A stretch of DNA of 64,000 bases, taken from assembly GCA_963704005.1 (NCBI GenBank), contig CAVPGJ010000001.1, positions 186,001-250,000 of the forward strand, read 5' to 3'. The stretch is from AC-32 sp963704005. GTDB lineage: Bacteria; Actinomycetota; Thermoleophilia; Gaiellales; Gaiellaceae. Positions 26,159-35,717 of the stretch are shown here, one piece after another. Below the pieces are notes generated by a model, which worked only from the letters and a program-made list of their open reading frames with translations, ran no database searches and was not told the origin of the DNA. A program made the translations under genes and the position numbers. Numbering within the stretch: the first letter of the stretch is position 1; the number at the start of each line of letters is the position of its first letter.

Positions 26159-27250
26159 ATGGTCGAGCCCGGAGCCACCGATCTCACCCTCGACAGCGCC
26201 CCCCTCCTGGCCACCGAGGCGCACGAGGTGGCGATTATCGGGCGCAGCCCGTGGTACCTCGCGTGGCGCCGCCTGCGCCGCAACTACGTGGCGCTGGCGT
26301 CGCTCGGCGTCTTCATCCTGATCGTCGTCTGCTGCTCGCTCGCGCCTGTCTATGCCCGCCACGTGGCGCACTCGGGGCCGAACGACGTGCACGCCGGGGA
26401 GCAGGTTCGTGTCTCCGGGAAGCTGCGGTCGGTGGTCAGCGGCGGCGCCGTCTACGACCCGACGACCAACACCTTCGACGTCAAGCCGGTCGTCTACCTC
26501 CCGCCGACCTGGTGGCATGCGAACGGCCGCTTCGTGCTCGGCACCGACAAGCTCGGCCACGACGAGGCGGTCCGGCTGCTCTACGGCGGGCTCAACTCGC
26601 TGAAGATCGGGATCGGCTCCGCCTTCCTCTGCACCTTCTTCGCGCTCGTGCTGGCCCTGCTCGCCGGCCACTTCGGCGGCTGGACCGACTGGGTGATCTC
26701 GCGCTTCTTCGACCTGATCTGGGCCTTCCCGGTGTTCCTGCTCGCGATCGCGATCGGTAGCGCGCTCCAGGTCAACGGCTTCCACCATTTCGGGATCAAC
26801 ATCGAGGCCGGCAGCCTCTGGATCCCGACGCTCGTGATCTCGTACGTCCTGATCCCCTACGTGGGGAGGCCGATCCGCGGCCAGATCCTGTCGCTGCGCG
26901 AGAAGGAGTTCATCGAGGCCGCGATCGGCCAGGGCGCCGGTCCGATGCGCCTCATGTTCTCGGAGCTGCTCCCCAATGTCGCCTCGACCGTGCTCGTCCT
27001 CTTCACCCTGATCATCGCCAACAACATCATCACCGAGGCGGGGCTCTCGTTCCTCGGGGCCGGCGTGCGTCCGCCGAGCCCGTCCTGGGGCAACCTGATC
27101 GCCACCGGGCAGGAACAGATCCAGACCGCACCGTGGCTTTGCCTCGTACCGGGAATCGCGCTCGTCCTGACCGTCCTCTCGCTGAACGTCTTCGGCGACG
27201 GCCTGCGCGACGCGCTCGACCCGCGCGCAAAGGTGAGGCTCGAGCACTAG
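26159..27250 (+). CDS. DppC/OppC-like ABC transporter permease, second set
   Basis: A 363-residue paralogue of the first DppC-like protein: SPWYLAWRRLRRNYVALASLGVF, the loop YARHVAHSGPNDVHAG, VLGTDKLGHDEAVRLLYGG, EAA loop EFIEAAIGQGAGPMRLMFSE, and a terminal GDGLRDALDPRAKVRLEH. The periplasmic insert between helices 1 and 2 is longer than in typical DppC. Its stop TAG contributes its last base to the closing helix of the family A element. Confidence 0.92.
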   Translation: MVEPGATDLTLDSAPLLATEAHEVAIIGRSPWYLAWRRLRRNYVALASLGVFILIVVCCSLAPVYARHVAHSGPNDVHAGEQVRVSGKLRSVVSGGAVYDPTTNTFDVKPVVYLPPTWWHANGRFVLGTDKLGHDEAVRLLYGGLNSLKIGIGSAFLCTFFALVLALLAGHFGGWTDWVISRFFDLIWAFPVFLLAIAIGSALQVNGFHHFGINIEAGSLWIPTLVISYVLIPYVGRPIRGQILSLREKEFIEAAIGQGAGPMRLMFSELLPNVASTVLVLFTLIIANNIITEAGLSFLGAGVRPPSPSWGNLIATGQEQIQTAPWLCLVPGIALVLTVLSLNVFGDGLRDALDPRAKVRLEH

Positions 27251-27411
27251 TGCCCCTCCCCGCGATGCCCGCCCGCTTCTGGCCCGCGATCACGCGGCGC
27301 CAGGAACCACCCTCGTCCTTGCCAAGGCAACCAGCCTTGGCCGCGGACGAGTGCGGCCCCTGGCTTGGTGCTCGCGACCCAGAAGCTAGACAGCATCACC
27401 CAGAGGGGCAC
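27251..27411 (+). ncRNA. Family A structured element, copy 2 (candidate RNA)
   Basis: Same length as copy 1 (161 bases) and same nested helices. The closing helix is AGTGCCCCTC 27249-27258 with GAGGGGCACT 27403-27412, ten perfect pairs. It sits between the TAG of the DppC-like gene and the ATG of the DppB-like gene at 27414. Only three substitutions fall in the central 89 bases, and two of those form a compensating C-G to U-A change in CTCGTCC/GGACGAG. GAGGGG in the 3' arm is at Shine-Dalgarno distance from the ATG. Confidence 0.75.
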
Positions 27412-27413
27412 TA

Positions 27414-28397
27414 ATGGTCGCGTTCATCATCCGCCGCTTGATCGGAATGGTCGCCGTGCTCTTCGGCGTCAGCGTGCTCGTCTACATCATCTTCATCCTG
27501 ATCCCCGGCGGCGACCCGGCCCAGCGGATGGCCGGCAAGAACCCGCTGCCGCAGAACATCACCAACATCCGGCACCAGTGGGGCTTCGACCGACCGTTCT
27601 ACGTCCAGTACGTGAAGCTGATGGAGAAGGCCGGCACCGGCCTGCTCCCGGGACAGCACAGCGAGTACAGCATCCTGCGCTCGTTCGACACGCGGCAGGA
27701 CGTCGCCGAGGAGATCAAGAAGGGCATCCCGGCGACCTTCTCGCTCTGCATCGGCGCCGCGATCATCTGGCTCTTCTTCGGGATCGTGGTCGGGGTGATC
27801 TCGGCCGTGACGGCCGGGACGCTCTCCGACCGGCTGATCACGACCTTCGCCTTGATCGGGGTCTCGATGCCCGTCTTCTTCCTCGGCATCGTGCTCCGCT
27901 ATTTCCTGGCCGAGAAGCCCACGAACCCGCCGTTCCCGGACGGCGAGTACGTTCCCTTCTCGGTGAGCCCGACCCAGTGGGCCTACCACCTGATCCTTCC
28001 CTGGTTCTGCCTCTCCGTGCTGTTCATCGGCTTCTACGGCCGCGTGCTGCGCTCGAACATGCTGGACACGATGAGCGAGGACTACGTCCGCACGGCCCGG
28101 GCCAAGGGCCTGTCCCCGCGGCGGATCCTCGTGCGCCACGTCTTGCGCAACTCGCTGATCCCGATCGTCACCCTGTTCGGGCTCGATTTCGCGGCGGTGA
28201 TCGGCGGCGGCGCGATCCTGACCGAGACCGTCTTCGACCTGAAGGGCGTCGGCTGGTACGCCGCGCAGTCGGTCGGTAGCCTCGACCTGCCGCCGATCAT
28301 GGGCGTGACCCTCTACGGCGCGTTCTTCATCGTCGTCTTCAGCGCCCTCGTCGACTTCGTCTACGCGTTCCTCGACCCGCGAATCAGGCCGACCTAG
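27414..28397 (+). CDS. DppB/OppB-like ABC transporter permease, second set
   Basis: A 327-residue protein: VAFIIRRLIGMVAVLFGVSVLVYIIF, then GGDPAQRMAGKNPLP, RHQWGFDRPFYVQYVKLM, EAA loop EDYVRTARAKGLSPRRILVRH, FGLDFAAVIGGGAILTETVF and a terminal YAFLDPRIRPT. It pairs with the DppC-like gene before the structured element. The stop codon is immediately followed by the ATG of the first ATPase gene. Confidence 0.93.
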   Translation: MVAFIIRRLIGMVAVLFGVSVLVYIIFILIPGGDPAQRMAGKNPLPQNITNIRHQWGFDRPFYVQYVKLMEKAGTGLLPGQHSEYSILRSFDTRQDVAEEIKKGIPATFSLCIGAAIIWLFFGIVVGVISAVTAGTLSDRLITTFALIGVSMPVFFLGIVLRYFLAEKPTNPPFPDGEYVPFSVSPTQWAYHLILPWFCLSVLFIGFYGRVLRSNMLDTMSEDYVRTARAKGLSPRRILVRHVLRNSLIPIVTLFGLDFAAVIGGGAILTETVFDLKGVGWYAAQSVGSLDLPPIMGVTLYGAFFIVVFSALVDFVYAFLDPRIRPT

Positions 28398-29422
<1,025 letters not shown>

Positions 29423-29426
<4 letters not shown>

Positions 29427-30478
29427 CCGAGGGCTTGCAGAACGGCGCGCTCGTCGAGATCACGAGCCTCAAGAAGTACTTCCCGATCCGCGCGGGGATC
29501 CTCCAGCGCGAGGTCGCGCGCGTCCATGCCGTCGACGACGTCTCGCTCACGGTCTCGAAGGGCGAGACCGTCGGCCTCGTCGGCGAGTCCGGCTGCGGCA
29601 AGTCGACGCTCGGCCGCTGCGTCGTCCGCCTGCTCGAGCCGACCGCCGGCGACGTCGTCTTCGACGGCCGCTCGATCGGCAAGCTCGGCGCGCGCTCCCT
29701 GCGCCCGCTGCGCCGCCAGATGCAGATGGTCTTCCAGGACCCGTACGCGAGCCTGAACCCGCGCAAGCGCGTCGGCACGATCGTCGGCGACCCGCTCAAG
29801 ATCCATGGCCTCGGCGACCGCAAGGAGCGCAAGAAGCAGGTCGAGGAGCTGCTCGAGACGGTCGGCCTCTCGCCCGAGCACTACAACCGCTTCCCGCACG
29901 AGTTCTCCGGCGGGCAGCGCCAGCGGATCGGCGTCGCTCGGGCGCTCGCGCTGCGGCCGAAGCTGATCGTCGCCGACGAGCCGGTCTCCGCGCTCGACGT
30001 CTCGATCCAGGCGCAGATGGTCAACCTGCTCGAAGAGCTGCAGGACGAGTTCGGGCTGACCTACATCTTCATCGCACACGACCTCGGCGTCGTCCGCCAT
30101 GTCTCCGACCGGATCGCGGTCATGTACCTGGGCAAGCTCGTCGAGCTCTCGCCGGCCGAGGAGCTCTACACCCGGCCGATCATGCCGTACACCGAGGCGC
30201 TGCTCTCGGCCGTCCCGATCCCCGACCCCGACCTCTCCGAGAAGCGCGAGCGGATCGTGCTCGAGGGCGACGTGCCCTCGCCGATCCACCCGCCGTCGGG
30301 GTGCCGCTTCCACCCGCGCTGCCGCTACGCGACCGAGGTCTGCAGCCAGATCGAGCCGCCGCTGGTCGATTACGGCAACGGACACCTCGCGGCGTGCCAC
30401 CACCCGCTCAGCGTCGACAAAGCGACACTCGCTCGCGTCAGCGCCCTCGCACCGCCGAAAAGCCCGGAATCCGCTTAG
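29423..30478 (+). CDS. DppF/OppF-like ABC transporter ATPase
   Basis: A 351-residue ATPase starting with GTG in the overlap GTGA. Walker A GESGCGKST near 55, Q-loop VFQDPYASLNP, signature EFSGGQRQRIGVARAL, Walker B LIVADEPVSALD, FIAHDLGVVRHV. The C-terminal CRFHPRCRYATEVC module is typical of OppF/DppF. Together with the DppD-like protein it forms the nucleotide-binding dimer. It is the last gene of the transporter locus. Confidence 0.95.
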
Positions 30479-30555
30479 TAAGCGGCGGCATCCCTGAAAC
30501 GGGGTAGGTCTCTGGTCTAAAGCGGCGCGGTAGCGAGGCCGATACGGCGGTTACC

Positions 30556-30885
30556 GTGGATGCTGCCGAGCGCAAGGAGATCCTGTCCCGTTACGTGGAC
30601 CACAGCCGCCGTTTTGACGCGGTTGCGAAGCGCCGCGGCAACAAGGGCGCCGAAGTCATCCCCTTCGCCGGCCCCCTGCAGGAGCTCGAGCAGGAGCCGA
30701 CGGCGCGCGAGATCGAGGTGCTCCAGCTGATCTCCGACGGCCTTGTGAACCGCGAGATCGGCGTGCGTCTCTTCCTCTCTGAGGAGACCGTCAAGTCGCA
30801 CGTGCGCCACCTGCTGGCGAAGCTGCAGGCCCGCTCGAGGGCCCACGCGGTGGCAGTCGGCTTCCGGCGAAACCTGATCGCCTAG
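30556..30885 (+). CDS. Small LuxR-type HTH DNA-binding protein
   Basis: A 109-residue protein, GTG start at 30556. After a basic N-terminus (AERKEILSRYVDHSRRFDAVAKRRG) it is a GerE/LuxR HTH: PTAREIEVLQLISDGLVNRE, then LSEETVKSHVRHLLAKLQAR. There is no receiver or ligand-binding domain, so it may act as a stand-alone regulator or by dimerising with others. It follows the transporter operon by 77 bases with no clear terminator between. Targets are unknown. Confidence 0.85.
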   Translation: MDAAERKEILSRYVDHSRRFDAVAKRRGNKGAEVIPFAGPLQELEQEPTAREIEVLQLISDGLVNREIGVRLFLSEETVKSHVRHLLAKLQARSRAHAVAVGFRRNLIA

Positions 30886-30928
30886 CGAGAAGAGCGCAAA
30901 GAGAAAGACCGGATCTCTTCGAGGCCGA

Positions 30929-30952
30929 TTTCCACACCCCTGTGGAAATCAC
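30929..30952. promoter_or_regulatory. Palindrome in the gap between LuxR-type and HD-GYP genes
   Basis: GATTTCCACA, CCCC, TGTGGAAATC: ten perfect pairs. Related halves (TGTGGAGA, GGGGAAAA) follow within 40 bases. It may be a transcript hairpin after the small LuxR gene or a binding site. The rest of 30886-31021 shows nothing else I can support. Confidence 0.4.
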
Positions 30953-31021
30953 TCAACAGGGTGATGTGGAGAGTCTGGGGAAAACGGAAGCTACGACCCG
31001 CACCATGGGTCCGAGAAGCCG

Positions 31022-31099
31022 TTACCAGAGCTTGACGTTTCCCGATGTCGCCGCGAGTGACGCGATCGCGAGCACCGGCTTGATGATGCGAGAGCGCAT
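31022..31099 (-). CDS. Candidate 25-residue peptide gene
   Basis: On the minus strand ATG at 31099 follows AGGGAGGAAAC, one of the best Shine-Dalgarno sequences in the window, and opens 25 codons: MRSRIIKPVLAIASLAATSG then NVKLW and a TAA. The peptide is basic at the start with a hydrophobic middle, like a short signal or membrane peptide. It lies between the LuxR-type gene and the divergent HD-GYP gene. The AGGAGG stretch partly mirrors the HD-GYP leader, so chance cannot be excluded. Confidence 0.4.
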   Translation of the reverse strand: MRSRIIKPVLAIASLAATSGNVKLW

Positions 31100-31125
31100 G
31101 TTTCCTCCCTGGGGGGACTGACGGC

Positions 31126-32580
31126 ATGTCAGAACCTATCACCCAAACGGGGGAGTTTCAAGGAATTTCGCTGAGTCTTCGGACGAATATCGAGCGTCGG
31201 TTTCGGGCGCTTCTCGGTATTGAGACGGTGCCCACGAAACGCGACTGGGCTCTTGTTGGATACACCAGTTGGCTAGTTGTGCTGCTCATCGCGCTGGTGA
31301 CGTCTGTGCTACTGACCAGCTCTGGTCCCGGTTCGGCTGTTTCTTGGCCGTTGGCGGCTCTTGCGGTCTCGGCCTTTCTCGCCGAGATGCAAAGCGTCCG
31401 AATCACGCCGCGCGCGGCAGTTTCGGTCTCTTCTCTACCGATCGTCCTTGCCGCTGTCATCTACGGGCCTTTTGCTGCGATCGTCGTGAGCTGCGCGAGC
31501 CTGCTCTGCGACTTGCGCGCCCCTTATGCGCGATGGCTTACGTGGACCTCGTCCCGTTCAATTGCGGCCGGCTGCGCGGGCGTGGTGGCGTTCCAGATTG
31601 ATGGATCAAGCACGCATGGCTTTGGGCCCGTCGTCGCGGCGGTTGCGTGCGCGACCATTGTCGAACAGGTAGGCGATTTGGGCCTTGGCTCGGTGGCGGC
31701 GCGGCTGCGTGGCATGACCGTCAGAGAAATCGCGAAGGTCTCGAGCGCGGCCTTCGTCGCGTTGCCCCTGTACGTCCCCATGACCGCACTACTGGTCTAT
31801 GCCTGCCGTGAGGTCTCTACTTGGAGCGTTGTTCTGTTCTTGTTCCCGGCATTTGTCGCTCAAAAGTTTTTCCTGCTCTACCGAGAGCAGCGAGCCACTT
31901 CCGAAGAATTGACGGCTGCCATAGAGCGCCAAGAGCGCGCCAACTTGTCCTTCGCCACGGCACTCGTCGCAACGCTCGATGCTCGAGACCGCTACACAGC
32001 CGGTCATTCGGCTGCCGTGGCAGTTTACGCTCGAGACATCGCCGAGAGACTCGGGCTAAGCGAGAGGGATCAGCGTCTCGCGCACCTTGCGGGCCTAGTA
32101 CACGACATTGGCAAAGTCGGGCTCCCTCCCGGCCTACTGGAGAAGCCTGGTCCCCTGACGGCTGATGAACGCCTACAGATGGAGGAGCACCCGGTCATCG
32201 GGGAGCGGATCCTTGCTCGGGTTGAGGGTTACAGCGAAATCGCGGAAGTCGTTCGTCATCACCACGAGCGCATAGACGGCGCTGGCTATCCCGACCGGTT
32301 GCGTGGTGATTCCATCCCGCTCCTTTCGCGAATACTCGCCGTCGCGGATGCCTATAACGCGATGACCTCGCGGCGGCCCTATCGAGACGCTATGGCTGTC
32401 TCTGTGGCTCGCATGCGGCTTGCGCAAGGCGTGGAGACCCAGTTCGACACCACGATTGTTGCAGCGTTCGAGGCGCTTCTCGTGGGCGCAAACGACGCCT
32501 ACCGTGCCGGCATTAAAGACGAGTTTGCATTCGCCGTGCAGCACAGGCCGCGCCTAGTTGCCGTGGCTGCTTCGGCTTAG
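31126..32580 (+). CDS. Membrane HD-GYP domain protein (cyclic-di-GMP phosphodiesterase type)
   Basis: A 484-residue protein with about six hydrophobic segments (residues 44-250, MASE-like), a short linker helix (EQRATSEELTAAIERQERAN), and an HD-GYP domain: ALVATLDARDRYTAGHS, LAGLVHDIGKVGLP (HD), EEHPVIGERIL, HHHERIDGAGYPDRL (GYP) and ILAVADAYNAMTSRRPYR. The metal ligands are present, so c-di-GMP hydrolysis is plausible. Codons end in A/T much more often than in neighbouring genes, marking it as part of a lower-GC block together with the convergent LAL regulator. Confidence 0.9.
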   Translation: MSEPITQTGEFQGISLSLRTNIERRFRALLGIETVPTKRDWALVGYTSWLVVLLIALVTSVLLTSSGPGSAVSWPLAALAVSAFLAEMQSVRITPRAAVSVSSLPIVLAAVIYGPFAAIVVSCASLLCDLRAPYARWLTWTSSRSIAAGCAGVVAFQIDGSSTHGFGPVVAAVACATIVEQVGDLGLGSVAARLRGMTVREIAKVSSAAFVALPLYVPMTALLVYACREVSTWSVVLFLFPAFVAQKFFLLYREQRATSEELTAAIERQERANLSFATALVATLDARDRYTAGHSAAVAVYARDIAERLGLSERDQRLAHLAGLVHDIGKVGLPPGLLEKPGPLTADERLQMEEHPVIGERILARVEGYSEIAEVVRHHHERIDGAGYPDRLRGDSIPLLSRILAVADAYNAMTSRRPYRDAMAVSVARMRLAQGVETQFDTTIVAAFEALLVGANDAYRAGIKDEFAFAVQHRPRLVAVAASA

Positions 32581-32601
32581 ACCGGATTCTCCTAATCGGT
32601 C
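32580..32601. terminator. Weak hairpin between convergent genes
   Basis: GACCGGATT, loop CTCCT, AATCGGTC with one bulged base directly at the HD-GYP stop codon. The remaining stretch to 32708 has no recognisable gene. Confidence 0.3.
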
Positions 32602-32708
32602 GGTTCGTGCCTACTACGGTCCGCATGGCGACAAGATCGCACGCCTTCTCCGCAATGAGTTGGTGTCTCGGCGTGGTTCCAGGTTTCCCATTTCGTCGAC
32701 ACGTGCGC

Positions 32709-35246
32709 CTATAGAGAGTGGTCCCGAAGAGCTGTACCGGGTGAGATCGCTCGTTCCGACGCAAGATTCGTAGCAAGTACGGCTGCTTCTGTCCGTGACC
32801 GGACGCGCAACTTTCGGAGAATGTTGCTGACATGCACTTTCACGGTTACTTCTTCGATCACGAGTTTCGCTGCGATCTCCCTGTTCGTATCCCCGAGCCT
32901 GAGAAGGGCCAGTACTTCGAGTTCCCGCTTTGTCAGGCCGGCGAGGATGTGCTGTCCGTCCGTGGGAGTGGTCGACCGGGGCAGCCTGCCGAAAGCGGCG
33001 ACGTCTTGAGGTGCAAGATCATCCATGGCTGCAGCGAGCTCCTCGGACCCATGTCTTGCGATGAGAATGGAATCCACGGCACCGGTCGCCTTCGCCGAAG
33101 CCAACTCTCTGCGGACTGCATCTCGATCCTCCCTTCTCGCAGCTAATACCGCGCGAACAGCGAAAGCCAACGATTGAACCTCCTGAATAACGGAGGCTTC
33201 CAACGCTGCGGCAAGGACTCGTTCAGCCTCTGGGACTCTTCCAGCGCATGCCAAGGCGAGCGCGTTGGTTGCCTGATACTCCCCGCGCATGCCAGCAGTC
33301 ACCCCTAGAGCTTCGTCATCCGTGAAAGCTATTGCTCGATCGGGCTGGCCGGTCGCAATCGCGAGTTTCGAACGGACCGTGCGAGTATCGAACAGGTTGT
33401 GCTGATCGCCGATCTTAGAGGCATGTCCTTCTGCCTCCTCAAGCGCACTTCGAACATCGGCGTAGCGTTCGAGACCAAGAAGAGCTCCGGCCTTTGAGAC
33501 GAGGGCATGAGGCAGCACGAACACGAGCCCTGTCGCCTCTGCCACCGCGATAGCCTCGTTAGCGACCTCAAGTGCCTGTTGGTATCGCCCAAGAAGGATC
33601 AGGGATCTACCTAAAGAGTTCTGGAAACTTGTGAGGATGACGGGGTCAACATCGTCGGAAGTCAAGGACATGACCGGAAGGGCAGCTTCAACAGCCTTCT
33701 CTATGCCGCCAAGGACACTGACGCCGACAAACAGGCGCGCCGTGCCTGCCCGCACCTGGTCATCAGGTCCCTGAGGTTCGTATTCGAGAAATGCTGTAAG
33801 GGCCTCTCGAACTTCGTCTTCAGTCCGAAACGCGGTAGGGCATAGCAATGCGCCCCACCTGGCTTCGTGTCTCTCCTGTTCGTTCTGCGCCAACGCCTCC
33901 GCGGCTTGAAAATGACGAAGTGAGTCCGATTCTCGATTGTCAAGGTGCGCGATCCGACCCGCAAGGCATAGCGCGTGGAAGCGAATTGACGACTCGCCTC
34001 TATGTGCCGCGTACAAAGCCATTCGCTCCGCCAACCTTGTGCGACCTTCCCGCGCGGCAAGCTCCGCTTCGATGAGATCGAGTAGTGGCGTCTCAAGGCC
34101 TTGTCGACGGGCCATATCGAGCCATTCGGCCAAAGTTGCTGTGCGGCCAGTGCGCAGCATAGGTCCGTAGCCGGCTTTGATGAGCTGTAGAAGCGATTGC
34201 TGGTCAGGCATATTTTGAATGACATGGAATGCGTCGTCCCAGGCGCAACTCTGGAGGAACAAAGAGACCAGGTCCGTGGATGCCTGAAGGGCGCGCTCGT
34301 CCGTTGGGTCGAGCTTGGCTAACAAGAACTCCTTTAGAAGTGGATGAAAGGACAGGACGCCGCTCGAATCACCCAGATATCCAACCTCAGCCGCCTCACG
34401 CATGACGCAGCCAGCCTCGTTTGGCCCGCATAGCACTGCCGCGACCTGCGGTGATACTCGCGGAGCAAGCGCAAGCATCGGCAAGGTATCTCTTAGCACC
34501 CGGGAGCTCTTGTTGAAGAGTTCGTCAGCCAGGTATTCGTACAGCGTTTCCGGAATCGCGTCCGAGAGATGCTCTACGGGGGTAAGGGCAGCCAATCCGA
34601 GTACTGCAGGCCATCCCGCGGCGATTTCCAAGAGAGCTTCCGAAATGGGCCGATTAGCGTTCGCGAGAACCTGCTGCGCTTCCTCTGAATCCATCTTCAG
34701 TAGCGAGCGATCGACGAGGGTAAAGTCACCGTAGATTTGCCTTCGCGCAGTTGCCCAACCCGGCCTAGCTCGACTCGTCAACAACAGATTAAGAGTCGAG
34801 CCCTCCAGCAAAAGGCTCACGTATTCATTTGCCGCACCGGAAGCCACGAGCCACTCGTATTCGTCGATGACCAGCCACGCGTCTCTGGGCCAGTTCGATA
34901 GTTCCTCGATCTGAAGTTTGGCCAGATCAGAATGTTTGTGTGGTAGTTCGTGACCGCCGCTGAGACGGGTAACGACAGACGAGCTTCTGGTCCCTAAGAT
35001 CGCTGAAACCGCACTAGCTATGTCTCCAGCAAGCGCCGCAACATCGCCCGAGGCGCGGGTGGCCGCTAACCAAGAAAATCGGCGGTTCGCGAGCCACTGC
35101 CGGGCCAGCGTCGTCTTGCCATACCCGGCTGGCGCCACGAGCATGATTACGCGCGCCGAGGTCTCGTCCAGTAGGCGCGTCAACCGGGGGCGTTCGATGA
35201 TGTGGCGACGCCCGAGTGGGACCTCGATCTGTTCCTCTTCTTCCAT
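32709..35246 (-). CDS. Large ATP-binding LuxR (LAL/MalT-type) transcriptional regulator
   Basis: An 845-residue protein: Walker A VAPAGYGKTTLARQWL near residues 36-45, Walker B AWLVIDEYEWL, a long helical repeat region (TPR-like, about 330-740), and a C-terminal LuxR HTH (LTKRELEVLALLRLGDTNRE, then EEVTVKVHVSNILRKLRVRS). This is the MalT/LAL layout, in which ATP and an inducer drive oligomerisation and promoter binding. ATG at 35246 follows GGAGGC. Like the convergent HD-GYP gene it is visibly lower in GC than its surroundings. Confidence 0.9.
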   Translation of the reverse strand: MEEEEQIEVPLGRRHIIERPRLTRLLDETSARVIMLVAPAGYGKTTLARQWLANRRFSWLAATRASGDVAALAGDIASAVSAILGTRSSSVVTRLSGGHELPHKHSDLAKLQIEELSNWPRDAWLVIDEYEWLVASGAANEYVSLLLEGSTLNLLLTSRARPGWATARRQIYGDFTLVDRSLLKMDSEEAQQVLANANRPISEALLEIAAGWPAVLGLAALTPVEHLSDAIPETLYEYLADELFNKSSRVLRDTLPMLALAPRVSPQVAAVLCGPNEAGCVMREAAEVGYLGDSSGVLSFHPLLKEFLLAKLDPTDERALQASTDLVSLFLQSCAWDDAFHVIQNMPDQQSLLQLIKAGYGPMLRTGRTATLAEWLDMARRQGLETPLLDLIEAELAAREGRTRLAERMALYAAHRGESSIRFHALCLAGRIAHLDNRESDSLRHFQAAEALAQNEQERHEARWGALLCPTAFRTEDEVREALTAFLEYEPQGPDDQVRAGTARLFVGVSVLGGIEKAVEAALPVMSLTSDDVDPVILTSFQNSLGRSLILLGRYQQALEVANEAIAVAEATGLVFVLPHALVSKAGALLGLERYADVRSALEEAEGHASKIGDQHNLFDTRTVRSKLAIATGQPDRAIAFTDDEALGVTAGMRGEYQATNALALACAGRVPEAERVLAAALEASVIQEVQSLAFAVRAVLAARREDRDAVRRELASAKATGAVDSILIARHGSEELAAAMDDLAPQDVAAFGRLPRSTTPTDGQHILAGLTKRELEVLALLRLGDTNREIAAKLVIEEVTVKVHVSNILRKLRVRSRTEAAVLATNLASERAISPGTALRDHSL

Positions 35247-35325
35247 CCTGCCTCCGGGCGCCGCAAGCCCGCGGGCGTAGGCTAACCCCTCATTCGCCTA
35301 CGCGCCAAGACGTCAAGAAGGGACT

Positions 35326-35359
35326 CCGCGCCTGCGACCCCGGAAGGCCGCAGGCGCGG
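35326..35359 (-). terminator. Hairpin between the small LuxR-type gene and the LAL gene
   Basis: CCGCGCCTGCG and CGCAGGCGCGG form eleven perfect pairs around a 12-base loop, just past the stop of the small regulator at 35364. It marks the right border of the lower-GC block. Confidence 0.6.
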
Positions 35360-35363
35360 GCCG

Positions 35364-35630
35364 TCAGTCCCCGGAGGCGGCCGGGACCGCTCCGAGGCCT
35401 TCTGAGAGCGGGTCGCGTCCGGTCAGCAAGCGGTAGGCACTTGGGATCTGCCGGCGCCTGGTGCAGCCGAGCTTCTGGCGCAGCACGTCCGAGTGAGCCT
35501 TCGCCGTCCGCGGCGAGATGCCGAGACGGCGGGCGACCTCCTCGTTCGAGTAGCCAGCGGCGATCAGCTCGATCACCTGACGCTGCCGATCCGTGATGAC
35601 CGGCGGGCCCTCGTGCAGCAGTTCGATCAT
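35364..35630 (-). CDS. Small LuxR-type HTH protein
   Basis: An 88-residue protein: ITDRQRQVIELIAAGYSNEE, then RLGISPRTAKAHSDVLRQKLGC, a GerE/LuxR HTH with a short N-terminal lead and a variable tail. No sensory domain. ATG at 35630. It lies divergent from the adenylate-cyclase fusion and upstream of the LAL gene but is separated from that by a hairpin. Targets are unknown. Confidence 0.8.
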   Translation of the reverse strand: MIELLHEGPPVITDRQRQVIELIAAGYSNEEVARRLGISPRTAKAHSDVLRQKLGCTRRRQIPSAYRLLTGRDPLSEGLGAVPAASGD

Positions 35631-35683
35631 GCCGCGACGCTAACAACGCTGCCCCCGCGTGCCTATTGATCGCGCGGCGTATC

Positions 35684-35711
35684 TTGATCGCTACGCCTTT
35701 CGGCGTACCCT
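35684..35711 (+). promoter_or_regulatory. Promoter of the cyclase fusion, leaderless
   Basis: TTGATC at 35684-35689 and TACCCT at 35706-35711, spacing 16; the GTG start follows six bases after the -10, leaving no room for a ribosome binding site. Confidence 0.5.
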
Positions 35712-35717
35712 TCCCGC

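Noticed and set aside
30929..30990. DnaA boxes or a replication origin
   Set aside because: The TTTCCACA words deviate from the usual box, there are too few of them, and no dnaA, dnaN or AT-rich unwinding region is near.
31126..35246. A prophage or integrative element
   Set aside because: No integrase, phage structural gene, tRNA target or flanking direct repeat was seen; only base composition differs.
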